From Desulfobulbaceae bacterium (GTDB taxonomy: Bacteria; Desulfobacterota; Desulfobulbia; Desulfobulbales; VMSU01): 42,461 nt of DNA. Each line of letters starts with the position of its first letter. The stretch's first letter is position 1. Of this stretch, positions 27,342 to 38,330 are shown one piece after another. The position numbers were made by a program, and so were the translations under genes. Below the pieces are notes generated by a model. It was not told the origin of the DNA and made no database searches. It was given only the letters and a program-made list of their open reading frames with translations. The DNA lies in the NCBI GenBank assembly GCA_015231515.1, contig JADGBM010000014.1, positions 1-42,461 of the forward strand, given 5' to 3'.

Positions 27342-27644
27342 TGGTGTAGGTTAGGGCCTTTTGTTAATGTTTCAATAGTTTAATCAGTTGATAACTCTGA
27401 CAAAGAAACAAATTTAAAAATAATCTCAGAGAGTTACGTGCAGTATTTTTTGAAATCTTAAACCTTTTAACGTATTCAGAAACTAATTTCAATCTTTGCA
27501 GGCAAAAGGCAAAAGAAAAATTGATAAATATTTGTATGAAAAACAATATTACTAACCCGGATAAACTAACCCCGATGAACGGGATAAGCGCCTTTCGCAG
27601 AGTATTTTCTTGTAAAAAAAAACAAGAAAATACTGTGTAAGGCA
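27342..27644. other. lolD-bamA intergenic gap
   Basis: About 300 bp. It holds hairpin repeat copy 2 near lolD; the remainder (27342-27565) is AT-rich with no credible gene. A promoter for bamA may lie here, but I see no convincing -35/-10 pair. Confidence 0.4.
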
Positions 27645-27651
27645 CTAAAAA
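27566..27651 (-). repeat. Hairpin repeat, copy 2 (end of lolD)
   Basis: Near-identical to 20898-20982 and in the same orientation. The long hairpin arms are at about 27588-27613 and 27622-27645, with a perfect 9-bp block (TTTTCTTGT/ACAAGAAAA) next to the loop. The sequence differences between the copies mostly fall in stems or loop length. It overlaps the lolD stop codon (27645-27647). Confidence 0.75.
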
Positions 27652-28325
27652 GTTTTATGCAGTTTACCTTTGTCCAGGGTAAGACAGGATCCAAGGGTTT
27701 TTGCCAGTGTCATATTGTGAGTAACCATTACCGTTGATAAAGAGTAGGCTTCATTCATTTCAACTATTAGTTGAAAAACTTTTTCACCAGTTTTAGGGTC
27801 GAGGTTGCCGGTTGGTTCGTCGGCTAAGAGAATAGAAGGTTTCATTATCAAGGCTCTGGCAAGTGAAACGCGTTGTTGCTCTCCACCGGACAACTCACCA
27901 ACTTTATGAGAAGATCTATTGTTTAGGCCTACTTTGGTAAGTAACTGCATGGCGTCATCAGTAAGTTCATCTTTTGCTATGCCGGCAATCATGCCAGGAA
28001 TGATTATGTTTTCGAGTGCAGAAAATTCAGGTAAGAGATGATGAAATTGAAAGACAAAGCCAATTGTTCTATTTCGAAAGGCAGCAAGTTTTGTCCCTTT
28101 AAGATCGAATATGTTTTCACCTCTCAGGTAAAGCGTACCTGAACATGGTTTTTCGAGTGTACCTAAAATATTCAGGAGCGTGGTCTTGCCGGTGCCGGAA
28201 CTTCCAACTATAGCAACTGTTTCCCCCTCATTGAGAGTGAAGTTCAGGTCTGTGAAAATCTCAAGGGTTGTGCCTTTGTTAAAACGTTTAGTGAGATTAC
28301 AGGCGTTGAGTAATGGTTGAGCCAT
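27645..28325 (-). CDS. lolD: Lipoprotein-releasing ABC transporter ATPase LolD
   Basis: A 226-aa ABC ATPase. Walker [10 protein letters not shown] (41-49), Q-loop FQFHHLLPE, signature LSGGEQQ (145-151) and Walker B ILLADEP (165-171) are intact, and the [10 protein letters not shown] and PTGNLD segments are typical of LolD/MacB-type ATPases. It powers extraction of lipoproteins from the inner membrane to LolA. It follows lolC by 21 bp, confirming the pair. No lolE is present, so LolC may form a homodimer (LolF-like) in this lineage. The stop codon lies inside the hairpin repeat. Confidence 0.93.
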   Translation of the reverse strand: MAQPLLNACNLTKRFNKGTTLEIFTDLNFTLNEGETVAIVGSSGTGKTTLLNILGTLEKPCSGTLYLRGENIFDLKGTKLAAFRNRTIGFVFQFHHLLPEFSALENIIIPGMIAGIAKDELTDDAMQLLTKVGLNNRSSHKVGELSGGEQQRVSLARALIMKPSILLADEPTGNLDPKTGEKVFQLIVEMNEAYSLSTVMVTHNMTLAKTLGSCLTLDKGKLHKTF

Positions 28326-28346
28326 TGTTAAGCGATTCTCAAAGAG

Positions 28347-29579
28347 TTATTCATAGCGTAAGGCGGTGGCTGGATCAACCCTTGATGCCTGCCAGGAGGG
28401 ATACAGTGTCGCTGCCAGTGATATGACAACAGCACAGATCGAGATAATTAAGACATCGGAGACTAATACCTTAACCGGTAAAATTGAGATCGGATATACT
28501 TCTGGAAGCTTAATAAACTGGTAACGGCTTAACAGTTTGCAGGCAGTCAGTCCTCCTAACAAGCCAAGAAAGGTGCCGGAGAGACCAATGATAAGCCCTT
28601 CGTAAATGAAAATGTTACGAATCTGCTGGACTGTTGCGCCCATTGCCTTAAGAATGGCGATGTCTTTATTTTTTTCCATGACCATCATGGTCAGTGTGCT
28701 GACAATATTAAAGGCTGCGACAATTACAACCAAGGTAACGATAATGAAGAGGGCGGTTTTCTCAAGTTGAAGAGCCGAAAACAGATTTTTATTCATTTGG
28801 ATCCAATCTTTAGCAATATATCCAGGGCCCAGATAACTCTCTATGCTTTTCGCAACGTTTCTAGCTTGGTATATATCAGTCAGTTTGACTTCGACACCAT
28901 GCACCGACTGACCAAGCTCAAGAAACTCCTGAGCTGAAGCTAATGACACGTAGGCAAGTGATGAGTCGTATTCATACATCTCTGTCTTGAAAATGCCAGC
29001 GACTTCATAGGTTTTAACCCTCGGTATGATACCCACAGGTGTTAATGGCCCATTTGTGGAGATCAGCCTGATACGTTCTCCTTTGAATACTCGAAGTTGT
29101 TTGGCGAGTTCATTGCCGAGAATGATTTTTGGTAAAGCTCTGGGGTCGTTAGAAGCGATAGTGAGATCGGTGAGTCGGCAGCCTTGGACATATTTGTCTA
29201 AATCAAGAACAGCATTTGCCGAGTCAGGGTCAATGCCCCGAACAATGGCGCCAGTTCCACCTCGATCACTGGTAATCATTGTCTGTGTGAAAATGTACGG
29301 AGTTGTTGCGGTGATTTCTGGGAGTTGGTCGAGTTGTTTGCGGACCTCTTCTGGATACTCAATCTGGGTTCCGAGTTGTTGAACAATGATATGTGAATTA
29401 ATGCCTAATATTTTATCCCGTAATTCATCGGTAAAGCCTGTCATTACGGATAAAACAGTAATCAAAGCCATGACGCCAAGCGCCACACCGGCTACTGAAA
29501 TTAAGGTGATCAGAGAGATGAAACCTTGTTTACGTTTAGCCTTTAAATAGCGTAAACTCACAAACCATTCAAATTGCAA
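28347..29579 (-). CDS. lolC: Lipoprotein-releasing permease LolC/LolE family
   Basis: A 410-aa membrane protein with the family N-terminus QFEWFVSLRYLKAKRKQGFI, one helix (about 22-45), a large periplasmic MacB-like domain (about 50-265) and three C-terminal helices (about 270-405) including KNKDIAILKAMGA. It partners LolD. The start appears to be TTG at 29579: the family's conserved N-terminus begins exactly there and no ATG is nearby. Only a weak GGGAC stands upstream. It follows lysS by 71 bp in the same direction. Confidence 0.92.
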   Translation of the reverse strand: MQFEWFVSLRYLKAKRKQGFISLITLISVAGVALGVMALITVLSVMTGFTDELRDKILGINSHIIVQQLGTQIEYPEEVRKQLDQLPEITATTPYIFTQTMITSDRGGTGAIVRGIDPDSANAVLDLDKYVQGCRLTDLTIASNDPRALPKIILGNELAKQLRVFKGERIRLISTNGPLTPVGIIPRVKTYEVAGIFKTEMYEYDSSLAYVSLASAQEFLELGQSVHGVEVKLTDIYQARNVAKSIESYLGPGYIAKDWIQMNKNLFSALQLEKTALFIIVTLVVIVAAFNIVSTLTMMVMEKNKDIAILKAMGATVQQIRNIFIYEGLIIGLSGTFLGLLGGLTACKLLSRYQFIKLPEVYPISILPVKVLVSDVLIISICAVVISLAATLYPSWQASRVDPATALRYE

Positions 29580-29650
29580 TAAAGTGTCCCGGTGGTCTTA
29601 TGAAACTAGTTAAAATTAGTAGTGCTCCGGCTCATTTTTTGAGAGCTGAT

Positions 29651-31129
29651 TTACTCAGGCCGCAGATGTGGAAAGAGGATGACATCACGTATAGAGGCCG
29701 AATCGGTTAACAGCATAACCAAACGATCAATGCCAATACCTTCACCAGCGGCTGGTGGCATGCCATATTCAAGGGCCCTCAAGAAATCATTATCCAGTTC
29801 GGGAGAAATTTCCTGATCGTCGCCACGTTCGGCAATCTGCTTTTCCATTCGTTTTCGTTGATCAATGGGGTCGTTTAGTTCGCTGAAGGCGTTGGCGATC
29901 TCTCTACCTGTAATAAAAAGCTCAAACCTGTCAGTTACGGTTGGGTCCTGTTCGTTGCGACGAGCCAACGGAGATACCTCGGTTGGATAGGCGGTAATAA
30001 AAGTCGGATCGATGAGTTTTTCCTCAACAAGAAGTTCAAAGAGTTCGGTCTTGATTTTGCCAATGCCGGCATGAATGTCCAGCTTAATGCCAAGTTCTGT
30101 CGCCTTGTCCTTGAGCTTTTCCATGTCGTGTAAAATATCGTGTGGGATGTTGCCGATTTCAACCAGTGCGTTATCCATGGTCAGTCGTCGCCATGGGGGA
30201 GAAAGATCAACTTCCTGCCCTTGATAGCTGATCAGCATGGAACCCGTTACTTCAGAGGCTATCCAGGAAATCATCTCTTCGGTTAAATCCATTAATTCAA
30301 AATAGGTAGAATAGGCCTGATAAAATTCAAGCATGGTGAATTCCGGATTGTGACGAGTCGAAAGACCTTCGTTACGAAAGTTACGGTTAATTTCAAAAAC
30401 ACGTTCAAAACCACCAACAAGCAAACGTTTAAGGTAGAGTTCAGGGGCGACACGCAGGTAAAGATTCATGTCAAGGGCATTGTGATGCGTTTTAAAGGGG
30501 CGCGCTGTGGCACCGCCGGAAATAGGGTGCATCATGGGGGTTTCAACCTCCATGAACTCGCGATTATTTAAGAAATCACGTATCAAACGAATTATCTCAA
30601 CCCTTTTTTTGAATGTCTCTTTAACTTCTGAGTTGACGATAAGATCGACGTATCGTTGTCGATATCGCATCTCAACATCAGTGAGGCCATGAAATTTCTC
30701 AGGGAGGGGACGTAACGATTTAGAGATAGGCTTAAGGGTGTTTGTCATTAATGACAGTTCACCTTTTTGAGTTATAAATAGAGTGCCCTTAAAACCGACA
30801 ATATCACCAATGTCGAGTTTTTTGAAAATTGTAAAGGCGTTCTCTCCAACCTGATCATTCTTTATGTAAACCTGAATTTTGGCCGAGGCGTCTTGAATAT
30901 GCAAAAAAGCCGCTTTGCCGAATTTGCGCATGGACATAATTCTTCCAGCAATTGTCCATTCAGGACCGATATGCTCCTCGGCAGCATTACGAACAGTATC
31001 TTCATGTGCTATGAGTTCTGCAACTTTGTGGGTTGGTTGAAAATCGTTTGCGTAAAGTGTGGTACCTAAATCTTCAAGCTCTTGAGCTTTTTGGCGTCTT
31101 TGTCGTAAAACCTGATTTAACTCTTCCAT
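29651..31129 (-). CDS. lysS: Lysyl-tRNA synthetase, class II
   Basis: A 492-aa cytosolic enzyme that charges tRNA-Lys. The N-terminal OB-fold anticodon domain (about 55-145; WTIAGRIMSMRKFGKAAFLH) is followed by the class II core with motif 2 (FRNEGLSTRHNPEFTMLEF) and motif 3 (GIGIDRLVMLLT near the C-terminus). The ATG at 31129 has AGGA six bases upstream and gives the normal length; a longer TTG frame to 31240 would overlap the upstream metE-like gene. It lies 28 bp after that gene. Confidence 0.96.
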   Translation of the reverse strand: MEELNQVLRQRRQKAQELEDLGTTLYANDFQPTHKVAELIAHEDTVRNAAEEHIGPEWTIAGRIMSMRKFGKAAFLHIQDASAKIQVYIKNDQVGENAFTIFKKLDIGDIVGFKGTLFITQKGELSLMTNTLKPISKSLRPLPEKFHGLTDVEMRYRQRYVDLIVNSEVKETFKKRVEIIRLIRDFLNNREFMEVETPMMHPISGGATARPFKTHHNALDMNLYLRVAPELYLKRLLVGGFERVFEINRNFRNEGLSTRHNPEFTMLEFYQAYSTYFELMDLTEEMISWIASEVTGSMLISYQGQEVDLSPPWRRLTMDNALVEIGNIPHDILHDMEKLKDKATELGIKLDIHAGIGKIKTELFELLVEEKLIDPTFITAYPTEVSPLARRNEQDPTVTDRFELFITGREIANAFSELNDPIDQRKRMEKQIAERGDDQEISPELDNDFLRALEYGMPPAAGEGIGIDRLVMLLTDSASIRDVILFPHLRPE

Positions 31130-31157
31130 GTGAATCCTGTTTAAAGTGCGTAACTTT

Positions 31158-32243
31158 TTAATAATATTTACTGCGCAAGGTTTGAGAAACACCATGAGCC
31201 AGTTCAAGAACCTGTTTGGCCGGTCCAGCGCCGATAGCACCTGTCCCGCAACTTGGGGTAATAAGCGTTTGCCCCAATATAGATTTTAAATCCCATTTGT
31301 CATTGACGAGTTGTGCTGCCTGTACTTCCCACATTGTAACTAATGAGTCAATCGATTCTTTGGCAATGATTTCGGCATTCGCTGTTGGTACGATTCCCCA
31401 GGCTATGATTCCGCCGCGGTCTAAAAAACTATGTACTTGCCCAAGGCAGGTAACAAGTTTGTCAAAGAAACCATGAGCATCAAAACTTAAGACATCCAGG
31501 TTGAGTGAAAAAATAAAGCTCCAGTCGGTATTGGCACATACGTGAATTCCTGCAATGCCGCCGGAACCCTTAATCGAATCGATAACTTCGTTAAGATCTT
31601 GAGAGATATCAGCCTTATCAATACTGATAAAGGCTGAAGACCCTAGCCCGGCTAAAGCCGGCTCATCAATAAAGATAATTGTCGGTAAATTAAGCTCTTT
31701 TAAAAACTCAACCTGCCACGCACCTTTCATGGCAAGGGCCTTTACCGCCATTTCCCGAAAGGCAGGTTCATAATAACCAAGGCGTTTATCCTGGTCAGTT
31801 ATGCCGGCTAGAAGGGTGAAGGGCCCAGTAATCTGGCCCTTGATAGCAACGGGATTGGTCAGGTTTTTTTGAATTAATTTTTTGAGTTCGTATATTCCGT
31901 TTGCGCGCTCTTTGCTGACTGTAAACCGAGATGTCAATGTTGAGGCCGGATTCTCTACTGTAGAGATATATTCTTCAAAAAAAGCAAGTTGTTCTTCTTC
32001 AAAGTTGTCGGCGCTCAGAGTGAAATATGTGCTTCCGTCAGATTCAACTATTCCGGGTAAACCTTCAATGAACTGATTCATCATTCCTTCAAGGGGATTG
32101 GACGGCAGTTGCGGCCAGAGGGGTATTTCAGGTGTATAGGTGGTGATCCAGTCAAGTGCTTCACTGTATGTGGCCACAGGCAGGCTGCCAATGAGTGTTG
32201 CCAGCCCGTTTGGTTTGAAATTGTTACTCAGGGATGAGGTCAT
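31158..32243 (-). CDS. Short (core) MetE-type methionine synthase
   Basis: A 361-aa protein equivalent to the C-terminal catalytic half of cobalamin-independent methionine synthase. Zinc ligands are visible as HVC (H234, C236) and C332 in TPSCGTG; an Asp-rich SFDAHGF and FIDEPALAG complete the family pattern. Full-length MetE is about 750 aa and uses polyglutamyl methyl-folate; short versions in anaerobes are thought to take methyl from a corrinoid protein. Here that donor is inferred. TAGGAA precedes the ATG. It heads the leftward operon with lysS. Its alternative would be another UroD/MetE-fold methyltransferase. Confidence 0.8.
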   Translation of the reverse strand: MTSSLSNNFKPNGLATLIGSLPVATYSEALDWITTYTPEIPLWPQLPSNPLEGMMNQFIEGLPGIVESDGSTYFTLSADNFEEEQLAFFEEYISTVENPASTLTSRFTVSKERANGIYELKKLIQKNLTNPVAIKGQITGPFTLLAGITDQDKRLGYYEPAFREMAVKALAMKGAWQVEFLKELNLPTIIFIDEPALAGLGSSAFISIDKADISQDLNEVIDSIKGSGGIAGIHVCANTDWSFIFSLNLDVLSFDAHGFFDKLVTCLGQVHSFLDRGGIIAWGIVPTANAEIIAKESIDSLVTMWEVQAAQLVNDKWDLKSILGQTLITPSCGTGAIGAGPAKQVLELAHGVSQTLRSKYY

Positions 32244-32340
32244 AGCTATTTCCTAACAATACGTATTATCGGTTAAAACGAAAGACAATTAGCTATCAAG
32301 TATACCAGCTGATGTCAATTTATTTATTTGTAATGCTGGG

Positions 32341-32369
32341 TTGACTGAATATCCAAAGTTGATTATTTT
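32341..32369 (+). promoter_or_regulatory. Promoter of tRNA-Leu
   Basis: TTGACT (32341-32346), a 17-bp spacer and TATTTT (32364-32369) end ten bases before the tRNA. Good sigma-70-type match by eye. Confidence 0.55.
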
Positions 32370-32379
32370 AACTCTGTTT

Positions 32380-32464
32380 GCGAGCGTGGTGAAATTGGTA
32401 TACACGCTGGTCTTAGGAACCAGTGCTTCACGGCTTGGGAGTTCGAGTCTCCCCGCTCGCACCA
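32380..32464 (+). tRNA. tRNA-Leu (anticodon TAG)
   Basis: Acceptor arms GCGAGCG/CGCTCGC pair fully. The anticodon arm CTGGT-CTTAGGA-ACCAG gives anticodon TAG, reading CTA. A long variable arm, as in tRNA-Leu, and the T-arm GTTCGAGTC are present. The CCA end is encoded. It is transcribed away from the metE-like gene. Confidence 0.95.
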
Positions 32465-32497
32465 ACCTATTCATAGATGTGTGTTGATGAGATAAAG

Positions 32498-32532
32498 CGC
32501 CTGTCTACCATAGATAAGGCGTGTTTTTCTTT
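32498..32532 (+). terminator. Terminator after tRNA-Leu
   Basis: CGCCT (32498-32502) pairs with AGGCG (32517-32521), and inside it TCTA pairs with TAGA across a small loop. GTGTTTTTCTTT follows. It stands between tRNA-Leu and tig. Confidence 0.5.
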
Positions 32533-32593
32533 GTATGAAAGTCGATTTTATCTTTTCTGCCCTGTTGCATAATTCAAATGAGGATTAATTAAA

Positions 32594-33931
32594 ATGGAAG
32601 TTGCTGTTGAAAATATTGGTGCCTTGAGAAGGTCGATGAAAATCGTTCTGCCTAATGAGTTTGTTTCCCCTAAAATGGCTGCCGCCTTTAAAAAAATTAA
32701 ATCGGAAGTTGCTATTAAAGGTTTTCGTAAGGGTAAAGTACCTCAGAAAGTATTAGAAAAAAGTTTTGGCGACCGCGTTAAGGCGGATCTTTCTGAAAAA
32801 CTTATTCAAGAGACCTATTTTGATGCACTTGCACAAGTCAAACTTGATGCTGTGGTTCATCCTGACATTAAAGCCTTTGATTTTATTGAAGATGGCAGCT
32901 TCTCATATGAAGCAGAGATAGAGATTAAACCTGAATTTGAGCTTAAACAGTATAAGGGAATCGAAGTTGAGCATGCTGAGATTTCTGTTACTGATGAAGA
33001 GGTTGAAATGGCACTTCAGTTAACCCGTCGGGAGATGGCACCTCTTAAGGTTGTAGAAGATGCGGTATCAAAACAGGATGATCTGGTAATTATCAACTTT
33101 CAAGGTTTTCACGAAGGTGAGGCCATGAAGCAGATTGCAGGTTTGGAATACCCTGTTGACATCGGCTCTAATCGAAATGGAAAAGAGTTCGAAACTATGC
33201 TTCTTGGTTTAAAAAAGGGCGAACAGGTTAAACGTTCTGTTGATTTTCCTGCTGATAATGCAAATCCGCTGCTTGCCGGCAAAACCATTGATTTTGAAAT
33301 CACCGTTAAAGATGTCAAGGAACGAATTTTAGCAGATCTCGATGACGATTTTGCTAAAGATGTCAGTGAGGATTTTAAATCCTTAGATGATTTACGATCA
33401 AGTATTAGCGAAAAAATCCGTAAAGATAAAGAGAAGAGAGTTGAAGGCGATATAACCGATAAAATTGTCGGCAAACTTATAGATGCACATGATTTTGACC
33501 TTCCTGCACGGCTTGTTGCCTATGAGATCAACGAGTCTGTAAAAGAAATAGAAAATAACCTCCAGAATCAGGGACTTACGCTTGAAGCTGCCGGAATGAA
33601 CCGGGATGAAATGGCAAAGCACTTCAAACCTGTCGCTGAAAAACGAGTTAAAGGCGATTTTATTCTTAAAAAAATCGCTGAAGTTGAAGGGATAAAACTT
33701 GCTGATGCGGATATCGAAAAAGGGTATGCCCGAATTGCTCAGCAGTACAATATGTCCATTCCTGAGGTGAAAGAGTATTTTAAGGGGCGGAATAATATGC
33801 TTCCTTTTATGAATGAACTTTTAAGTGAAAAAATTCTTGCATTTGTTCGTGAAGAAGCAAAAGTTTTATTTGTTCCGGAAGATCAGCTGCAGGAAAAAAA
33901 TAGCGTAAATGCTGGCGGCGGAGATAAATAA
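32594..33931 (+). CDS. tig: Trigger factor
   Basis: A 445-aa ribosome-associated chaperone and prolyl isomerase. The ribosome-binding signature GFRKGKVP (43-50) lies in the N-terminal domain. The FKBP-like domain (about 155-245; [11 protein letters not shown], then [13 protein letters not shown]) and the helical C-terminal domain follow. GAGGATTAATTAAA precedes the ATG. Its stop overlaps the clpP start by one base (TAATG), placing it first in the tig-clpP-clpX-lon cluster. Confidence 0.96.
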   Translation: MEVAVENIGALRRSMKIVLPNEFVSPKMAAAFKKIKSEVAIKGFRKGKVPQKVLEKSFGDRVKADLSEKLIQETYFDALAQVKLDAVVHPDIKAFDFIEDGSFSYEAEIEIKPEFELKQYKGIEVEHAEISVTDEEVEMALQLTRREMAPLKVVEDAVSKQDDLVIINFQGFHEGEAMKQIAGLEYPVDIGSNRNGKEFETMLLGLKKGEQVKRSVDFPADNANPLLAGKTIDFEITVKDVKERILADLDDDFAKDVSEDFKSLDDLRSSISEKIRKDKEKRVEGDITDKIVGKLIDAHDFDLPARLVAYEINESVKEIENNLQNQGLTLEAAGMNRDEMAKHFKPVAEKRVKGDFILKKIAEVEGIKLADADIEKGYARIAQQYNMSIPEVKEYFKGRNNMLPFMNELLSEKILAFVREEAKVLFVPEDQLQEKNSVNAGGGDK

Positions 33932-34530
33932 TGAGTTTGATCCCAATGGTTGTCGAGCAAACCCCTCGTGGCGAGCGTGCTTATGATATATATTCACGAC
34001 TGCTTAAAGAGCGTATTATTTTTCTAGGAACGGCTGTTAACGACGATGTGGCTAACATTATTATTGCTCAGTTGTTGTTTTTAGAGGCTGAGGATCCGGA
34101 TAAAGATATAACTTTTTATATAAACTCTCCGGGTGGGGTCGTGACAGCTGGTATGGCAATATACGACACCATGAATTATGTTAAATGTGACATTGCGACT
34201 CTTTGCATGGGGCAGGCTGCCAGTATGGGTGCTTTTTTGCTGGCCGCCGGTACAAATGGTAAGCGTTATGCCCTGCCTAACTCGAGGATTCTGATCCATC
34301 AGCCCATGGGAGGATATCAGGGGCAGGCAACTGATATCGATATTCACGCAAAAGAGATTATCCGGATGCGAAGCGATCTAAATAAAATTCTTGCAACACA
34401 CACGGGCCAAAAAACTGCCAAAATAGAGCGCGATACCGAACGTGATTATTTTATGAGTGCAGTTGAGGCTAAAAAATATGGCATCATTGATAAGGTTCTG
34501 TCCCGACGAAAACCTTTTGAGGAGGAGTAA
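33931..34530 (+). CDS. clpP: ATP-dependent Clp protease proteolytic subunit
   Basis: A 199-aa serine protease subunit that forms the double-heptamer barrel with ClpX. The catalytic triad is visible as S98 (QAASMGAF), H123 (ILIHQP) and D172 (ERDYF). The conserved N-terminus [20 protein letters not shown] is present. Overlaps tig and clpX by one base each, so the three genes are translationally coupled. Confidence 0.98.
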   Translation: MSLIPMVVEQTPRGERAYDIYSRLLKERIIFLGTAVNDDVANIIIAQLLFLEAEDPDKDITFYINSPGGVVTAGMAIYDTMNYVKCDIATLCMGQAASMGAFLLAAGTNGKRYALPNSRILIHQPMGGYQGQATDIDIHAKEIIRMRSDLNKILATHTGQKTAKIERDTERDYFMSAVEAKKYGIIDKVLSRRKPFEEE

Positions 34531-35780
34531 TGGCCAAAAAACATGATGATCATGTAGTTGTTTGTTCTTTTTGTGGCAAAAGTCAGGATGATGTTAAAAA
34601 GCTTATAGCTGGCCCTACGGTTTACATCTGTGACGAATGTATAGCGCTTTGCAATGAAATAGTATTAGAGGATCGTGATCAGAAGGAAGTTGCCCGTGCC
34701 GAAGAAAAACTTCTGAAGCCGATGGAGATCAAGGATAAACTTGATGAATACGTCATAGGGCAAGATCATGCTAAGCGTGTGCTTTCGGTAGCTGTTCACA
34801 ATCATTATAAAAGGATTGGAGTTCAGCGCCACTTAGATAATGAGGTTGAGTTACATAAAAGCAACATAATTCTTATCGGCCCCACTGGTAGTGGAAAAAC
34901 CTTGATGGCCCAGACCCTTGCGCGAATTTTAAATGTTCCGTTTGCTATGGCTGATGCCACAACACTGACTGAAGCTGGTTATGTCGGTGAAGATGTAGAA
35001 AATATACTCGTCAGCCTCCTTCAAGCTGCTGACCAGGATGTTGAAAGTGCTGCTAAAGGAATTATCTATATTGATGAAATCGATAAAATTGCCAAGAAGT
35101 CCGATTCTGCTTCAATTACCCGTGATGTTTCTGGTGAGGGCGTTCAACAGGCCTTATTGAAAATCATTGAGGGTACGATTGCTTCTGTGCCGCCTAAGGG
35201 TGGAAGAAAACATCCTCAGCAAGAATATATTAAGATTGATACTACCAATATTCTTTTTATTTGTGGTGGTGCCTTTGTAAATCTCGACGGTGTTATCAAA
35301 AAACGAAATGGAACAAAATCCATGGGGTTTGGAGCTAAGGTCGTCGGTGAGACTAAGAAAAGAATGGGCGAGGTTCTTGCCATGGTTCAACCGGAGGATC
35401 TACTCCGATTTGGTCTGATTCCTGAATTTGTTGGTCGGTTGCCCGTGATCGCCACAATGAACGAGCTTGATGAGAGTGATCTGGTTCGGATTTTGCGAGA
35501 GCCCAGGAACGCACTGACGAAACAATATGAGAAGCTTTTTGAGTACGACAATATACGTTTGCGATTTACAGAGGGTGCTATTACTGCAATTGCCAAGGAG
35601 GCTGTTAAGCGTAAATCCGGGGCGCGAGGGCTTCGTTCTGTGATGGAAGAGGCTATGTTGGATATAATGTATGAGTTGCCATCGCAGGAAAATGTACGTG
35701 AGTGCGTCATAAGTGAGCAAGTTATTCTTAATGGCGATTATCCGGTTGTTCTCTACGAAAATGAGAAAAAAAGTGCCTAA
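34530..35780 (+). CDS. clpX: ClpXP unfoldase ClpX
   Basis: A 416-aa AAA+ unfoldase. The N-terminal zinc-binding domain has C12, C15, C34 and C37. Walker A GPTGSGKT (about 116-123), Walker [11 protein letters not shown], the pore motif GYVGEDVE and the RKSGARGLR sensor region are all present. It selects substrates and feeds them to ClpP. A GAGGAG SD at the end of clpP serves its start. Confidence 0.98.
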   Translation: MAKKHDDHVVVCSFCGKSQDDVKKLIAGPTVYICDECIALCNEIVLEDRDQKEVARAEEKLLKPMEIKDKLDEYVIGQDHAKRVLSVAVHNHYKRIGVQRHLDNEVELHKSNIILIGPTGSGKTLMAQTLARILNVPFAMADATTLTEAGYVGEDVENILVSLLQAADQDVESAAKGIIYIDEIDKIAKKSDSASITRDVSGEGVQQALLKIIEGTIASVPPKGGRKHPQQEYIKIDTTNILFICGGAFVNLDGVIKKRNGTKSMGFGAKVVGETKKRMGEVLAMVQPEDLLRFGLIPEFVGRLPVIATMNELDESDLVRILREPRNALTKQYEKLFEYDNIRLRFTEGAITAIAKEAVKRKSGARGLRSVMEEAMLDIMYELPSQENVRECVISEQVILNGDYPVVLYENEKKSA

Positions 35781-35830
35781 AACTTATTTTTGTAAGCAGC
35801 ATTGTCACCTAACCAACATGAAACCTGGAT

Positions 35831-38260
35831 ATGTCTGAGATAAAACTAGAAAATAAAATTTACCCAATGATGCCGTTGCGGGATATTGTTTTGTTCCCCT
35901 ATATGGTTGCACCGCTTATTGTTGGTCGCGGTAAGTCGATTAAGGCCTTGGAAAATGCCATGTCTAGTCGAACAGAGATATTTCTCTCGACCCAGTTGGA
36001 TGCCAGTGTTGACGACCCTCAGGAAAAAGATGTTAACTCTATCGGCACCATTGCTAATGTGTTACAGCTGCTCCGTCTGCCCGATGGTACTATTAAGGCC
36101 TTGGTAGAAGGTAAACGCAGAGCAAAAATAATAAAATTCCCCCATAATCAGAACTTTTTTACTGTTGAGGTGGAGGAGTTTCAAGAAGGTCTTGCCGGTG
36201 GGTACAAGGTTGTAGCCTATATGCGTGAATTGCTGGGTACTTTTAAACAGTATTCAGGCATCAATAAGAAAATACCTGGTGAGATAGTTACATCACTGGC
36301 CAAAATAGAAGATCCCGGCAAATTTGTAGATGTTCTTACGTCGCACCTGCCCATTAATACAGACGAAAAACAGACTATTCTTAAAACGGTAGCACTTGAG
36401 GATCGTTTTGAAGTCGTTTTGAAGATTATAAACCGTGAGATAGAGATCGTCTCTATCGAAGGTGACATTCGCTCAAAAGTCAAAAAGAAGATGGAGAAGA
36501 CTCAGCGTGATTATTATCTCTCTGAGCAAATGCGCGTAATAAAGAAAGAGATAGGTGATGGGTCTGAAGATACGGCTAATGAGCTCAACGAGCTTGAAGA
36601 GCAGATTCAAGACCATAGGCTTACAAAAGAGGCAAAAAACAAGGCAACTCAGGAGCTTAAAAAGCTTAAAATGATGCCACCTTCCTCCGCTGAAGCGACT
36701 GTTGTTCGAAATTATATTGATTCAATTTTAAGTCTGCCGTGGAAAAAGAAATCAAAGGGAAAAATTGATATTATAAATGCTGAAAAGGTCATGGATGAAG
36801 ACCATTTCGGTCTGGTGAAAGCCAAAGAACGTATCCTTGAATATCTGGCTGTTCAAGCCCAAGTCAAGAAGATTAAGGGGCCGATTCTTTGCCTGGTCGG
36901 GCCTCCTGGCGTGGGGAAAACCTCTCTGTGTAAGTCTGTGGCTCGTGCCATGAATCGCAAGTTTGTTCGCTTGTCACTGGGTGGTGTTCGAGACGAGGCG
37001 GAAATTCGCGGTCATCGACGAACCTATATTGGCGCTATGCCCGGGAAGATCATTCAGTCTCTACAGAAAGTAAAGGTCAACAATCCAGTGTTTTGCCTTG
37101 ATGAAGTTGACAAGATGAGCACTGATTTTCGTGGTGATCCATCATCGGCACTTCTGGAGGTGCTTGATCCTGAGCAGAATAACTCATTTAACGATCATTA
37201 CCTTGACCTGGACTACGACCTCTCTGATATCTTTTTTATAACTACAGCGAACAACCTGCACTCTATACCGGTACCGCTTCAAGACAGGATGGAGATAATT
37301 CGTCTTGACGGGTACACAGAAGAGGATAAGTTGTCAATCGCTAAAGGGTATCTGGTTCTGAAACAGCAAGAGTCAAACGGTTTTAAGAAAAACGATGTTG
37401 CCTTTACTGATGATGGCATTATGGAAATTGTTCGTCGCTATACTCGTGAAGCTGGAGTTAGAAATCTTGAACGTAGTATTGCCAGCATTTACCGAAAAAT
37501 CGCACGTGACCGTCAAAAGAACAAGAGTGCCAAAAAATATAACGTAAACGCCAAGGCTGTACTGAAGTTTCTGGGGACACCATCCTACAGATTCGGCTTG
37601 GCCGAAGAGAAAAATACAGTTGGATTGACCACCGGACTTGCCTGGACAGAAGTTGGTGGTGAGTTGTTACAGATTGAAGTTGTGCTGATGCCTGGTGCCG
37701 GAAAACTGACCATCACCGGAAAGCTTGGTGAGGTAATGCAGGAGTCAGCGCAGGCCGCCATGAGTTATGTCCGTTCTCGCTCAACTCGGCTTGGACTGAA
37801 CCCAGATTTTTACCAGAAACTCGATATACACGTGCATGTACCTGAAGGTGCCATACCAAAAGATGGACCATCGGCTGGAATAACGATGACAACATCGATC
37901 GTTTCGGCGTTGCTTCAGGTTCCGGTTCACAGGCATATTGCAATGACTGGTGAGGTAACTCTGCGTGGCCGTATTCTTCCTATCGGAGGACTTACTGAAA
38001 AGCTTCTTGCGGCAAGGCGTGGGAATATAACACATGTTTTAATTCCCAAGGATAACGAACGAAACCTAAACGATGTGCCGGCCAAAATTTTAAAAAGCCT
38101 GCATATTGAACTAGTTGATCATGTTGATGACGTTCTTGAGAAGGCTTTGGCAATTAAAAAGGGCGACACCCTGTTTAAAGAGTGTTCTGATACACTATTT
38201 TGTCCTGATATACTTGCTGCAAATCAACCGGCTGCTCTGCCCGTAAATATTGCCCATTAA
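35831..38260 (+). CDS. lon: ATP-dependent protease Lon
   Basis: An 809-aa LonA protease. The N-terminal substrate domain (about 12-205; [19 protein letters not shown]) is followed by a coiled-coil region, an AAA+ domain with Walker A GPPGVGKT, and the protease domain with the Ser681-Lys724 dyad (DGPSAG and TEKLLAA), spaced 43 residues apart as in E. coli Lon. It degrades misfolded and regulatory proteins. It begins 50 bp after clpX. The C-terminal tail after about 775 is non-conserved. Confidence 0.97.
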   Translation: MSEIKLENKIYPMMPLRDIVLFPYMVAPLIVGRGKSIKALENAMSSRTEIFLSTQLDASVDDPQEKDVNSIGTIANVLQLLRLPDGTIKALVEGKRRAKIIKFPHNQNFFTVEVEEFQEGLAGGYKVVAYMRELLGTFKQYSGINKKIPGEIVTSLAKIEDPGKFVDVLTSHLPINTDEKQTILKTVALEDRFEVVLKIINREIEIVSIEGDIRSKVKKKMEKTQRDYYLSEQMRVIKKEIGDGSEDTANELNELEEQIQDHRLTKEAKNKATQELKKLKMMPPSSAEATVVRNYIDSILSLPWKKKSKGKIDIINAEKVMDEDHFGLVKAKERILEYLAVQAQVKKIKGPILCLVGPPGVGKTSLCKSVARAMNRKFVRLSLGGVRDEAEIRGHRRTYIGAMPGKIIQSLQKVKVNNPVFCLDEVDKMSTDFRGDPSSALLEVLDPEQNNSFNDHYLDLDYDLSDIFFITTANNLHSIPVPLQDRMEIIRLDGYTEEDKLSIAKGYLVLKQQESNGFKKNDVAFTDDGIMEIVRRYTREAGVRNLERSIASIYRKIARDRQKNKSAKKYNVNAKAVLKFLGTPSYRFGLAEEKNTVGLTTGLAWTEVGGELLQIEVVLMPGAGKLTITGKLGEVMQESAQAAMSYVRSRSTRLGLNPDFYQKLDIHVHVPEGAIPKDGPSAGITMTTSIVSALLQVPVHRHIAMTGEVTLRGRILPIGGLTEKLLAARRGNITHVLIPKDNERNLNDVPAKILKSLHIELVDHVDDVLEKALAIKKGDTLFKECSDTLFCPDILAANQPAALPVNIAH

Positions 38261-38330
38261 AAGCCTGTACATCATTAATTCTACTGAAAAAAAAGTAATC
38301 TTTTTTTTGTTTGGTAATCGATAAAAAATG

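Noticed and set aside
27364-27645. 93-codon hydrophobic minus-strand frame
   Set aside because: Its first part is translated hairpin repeat, and the rest is AT-rich intergenic DNA with no SD.
32289-32474. 61-codon minus-strand frame
   Set aside because: It lies antisense over tRNA-Leu; the recurring GRLELPSREALVP-type peptide is the translation of a tRNA-Leu complement.
38281-38312. Possible terminator after lon
   Set aside because: Only an A8/T8 stem with a short loop; too weak to call.
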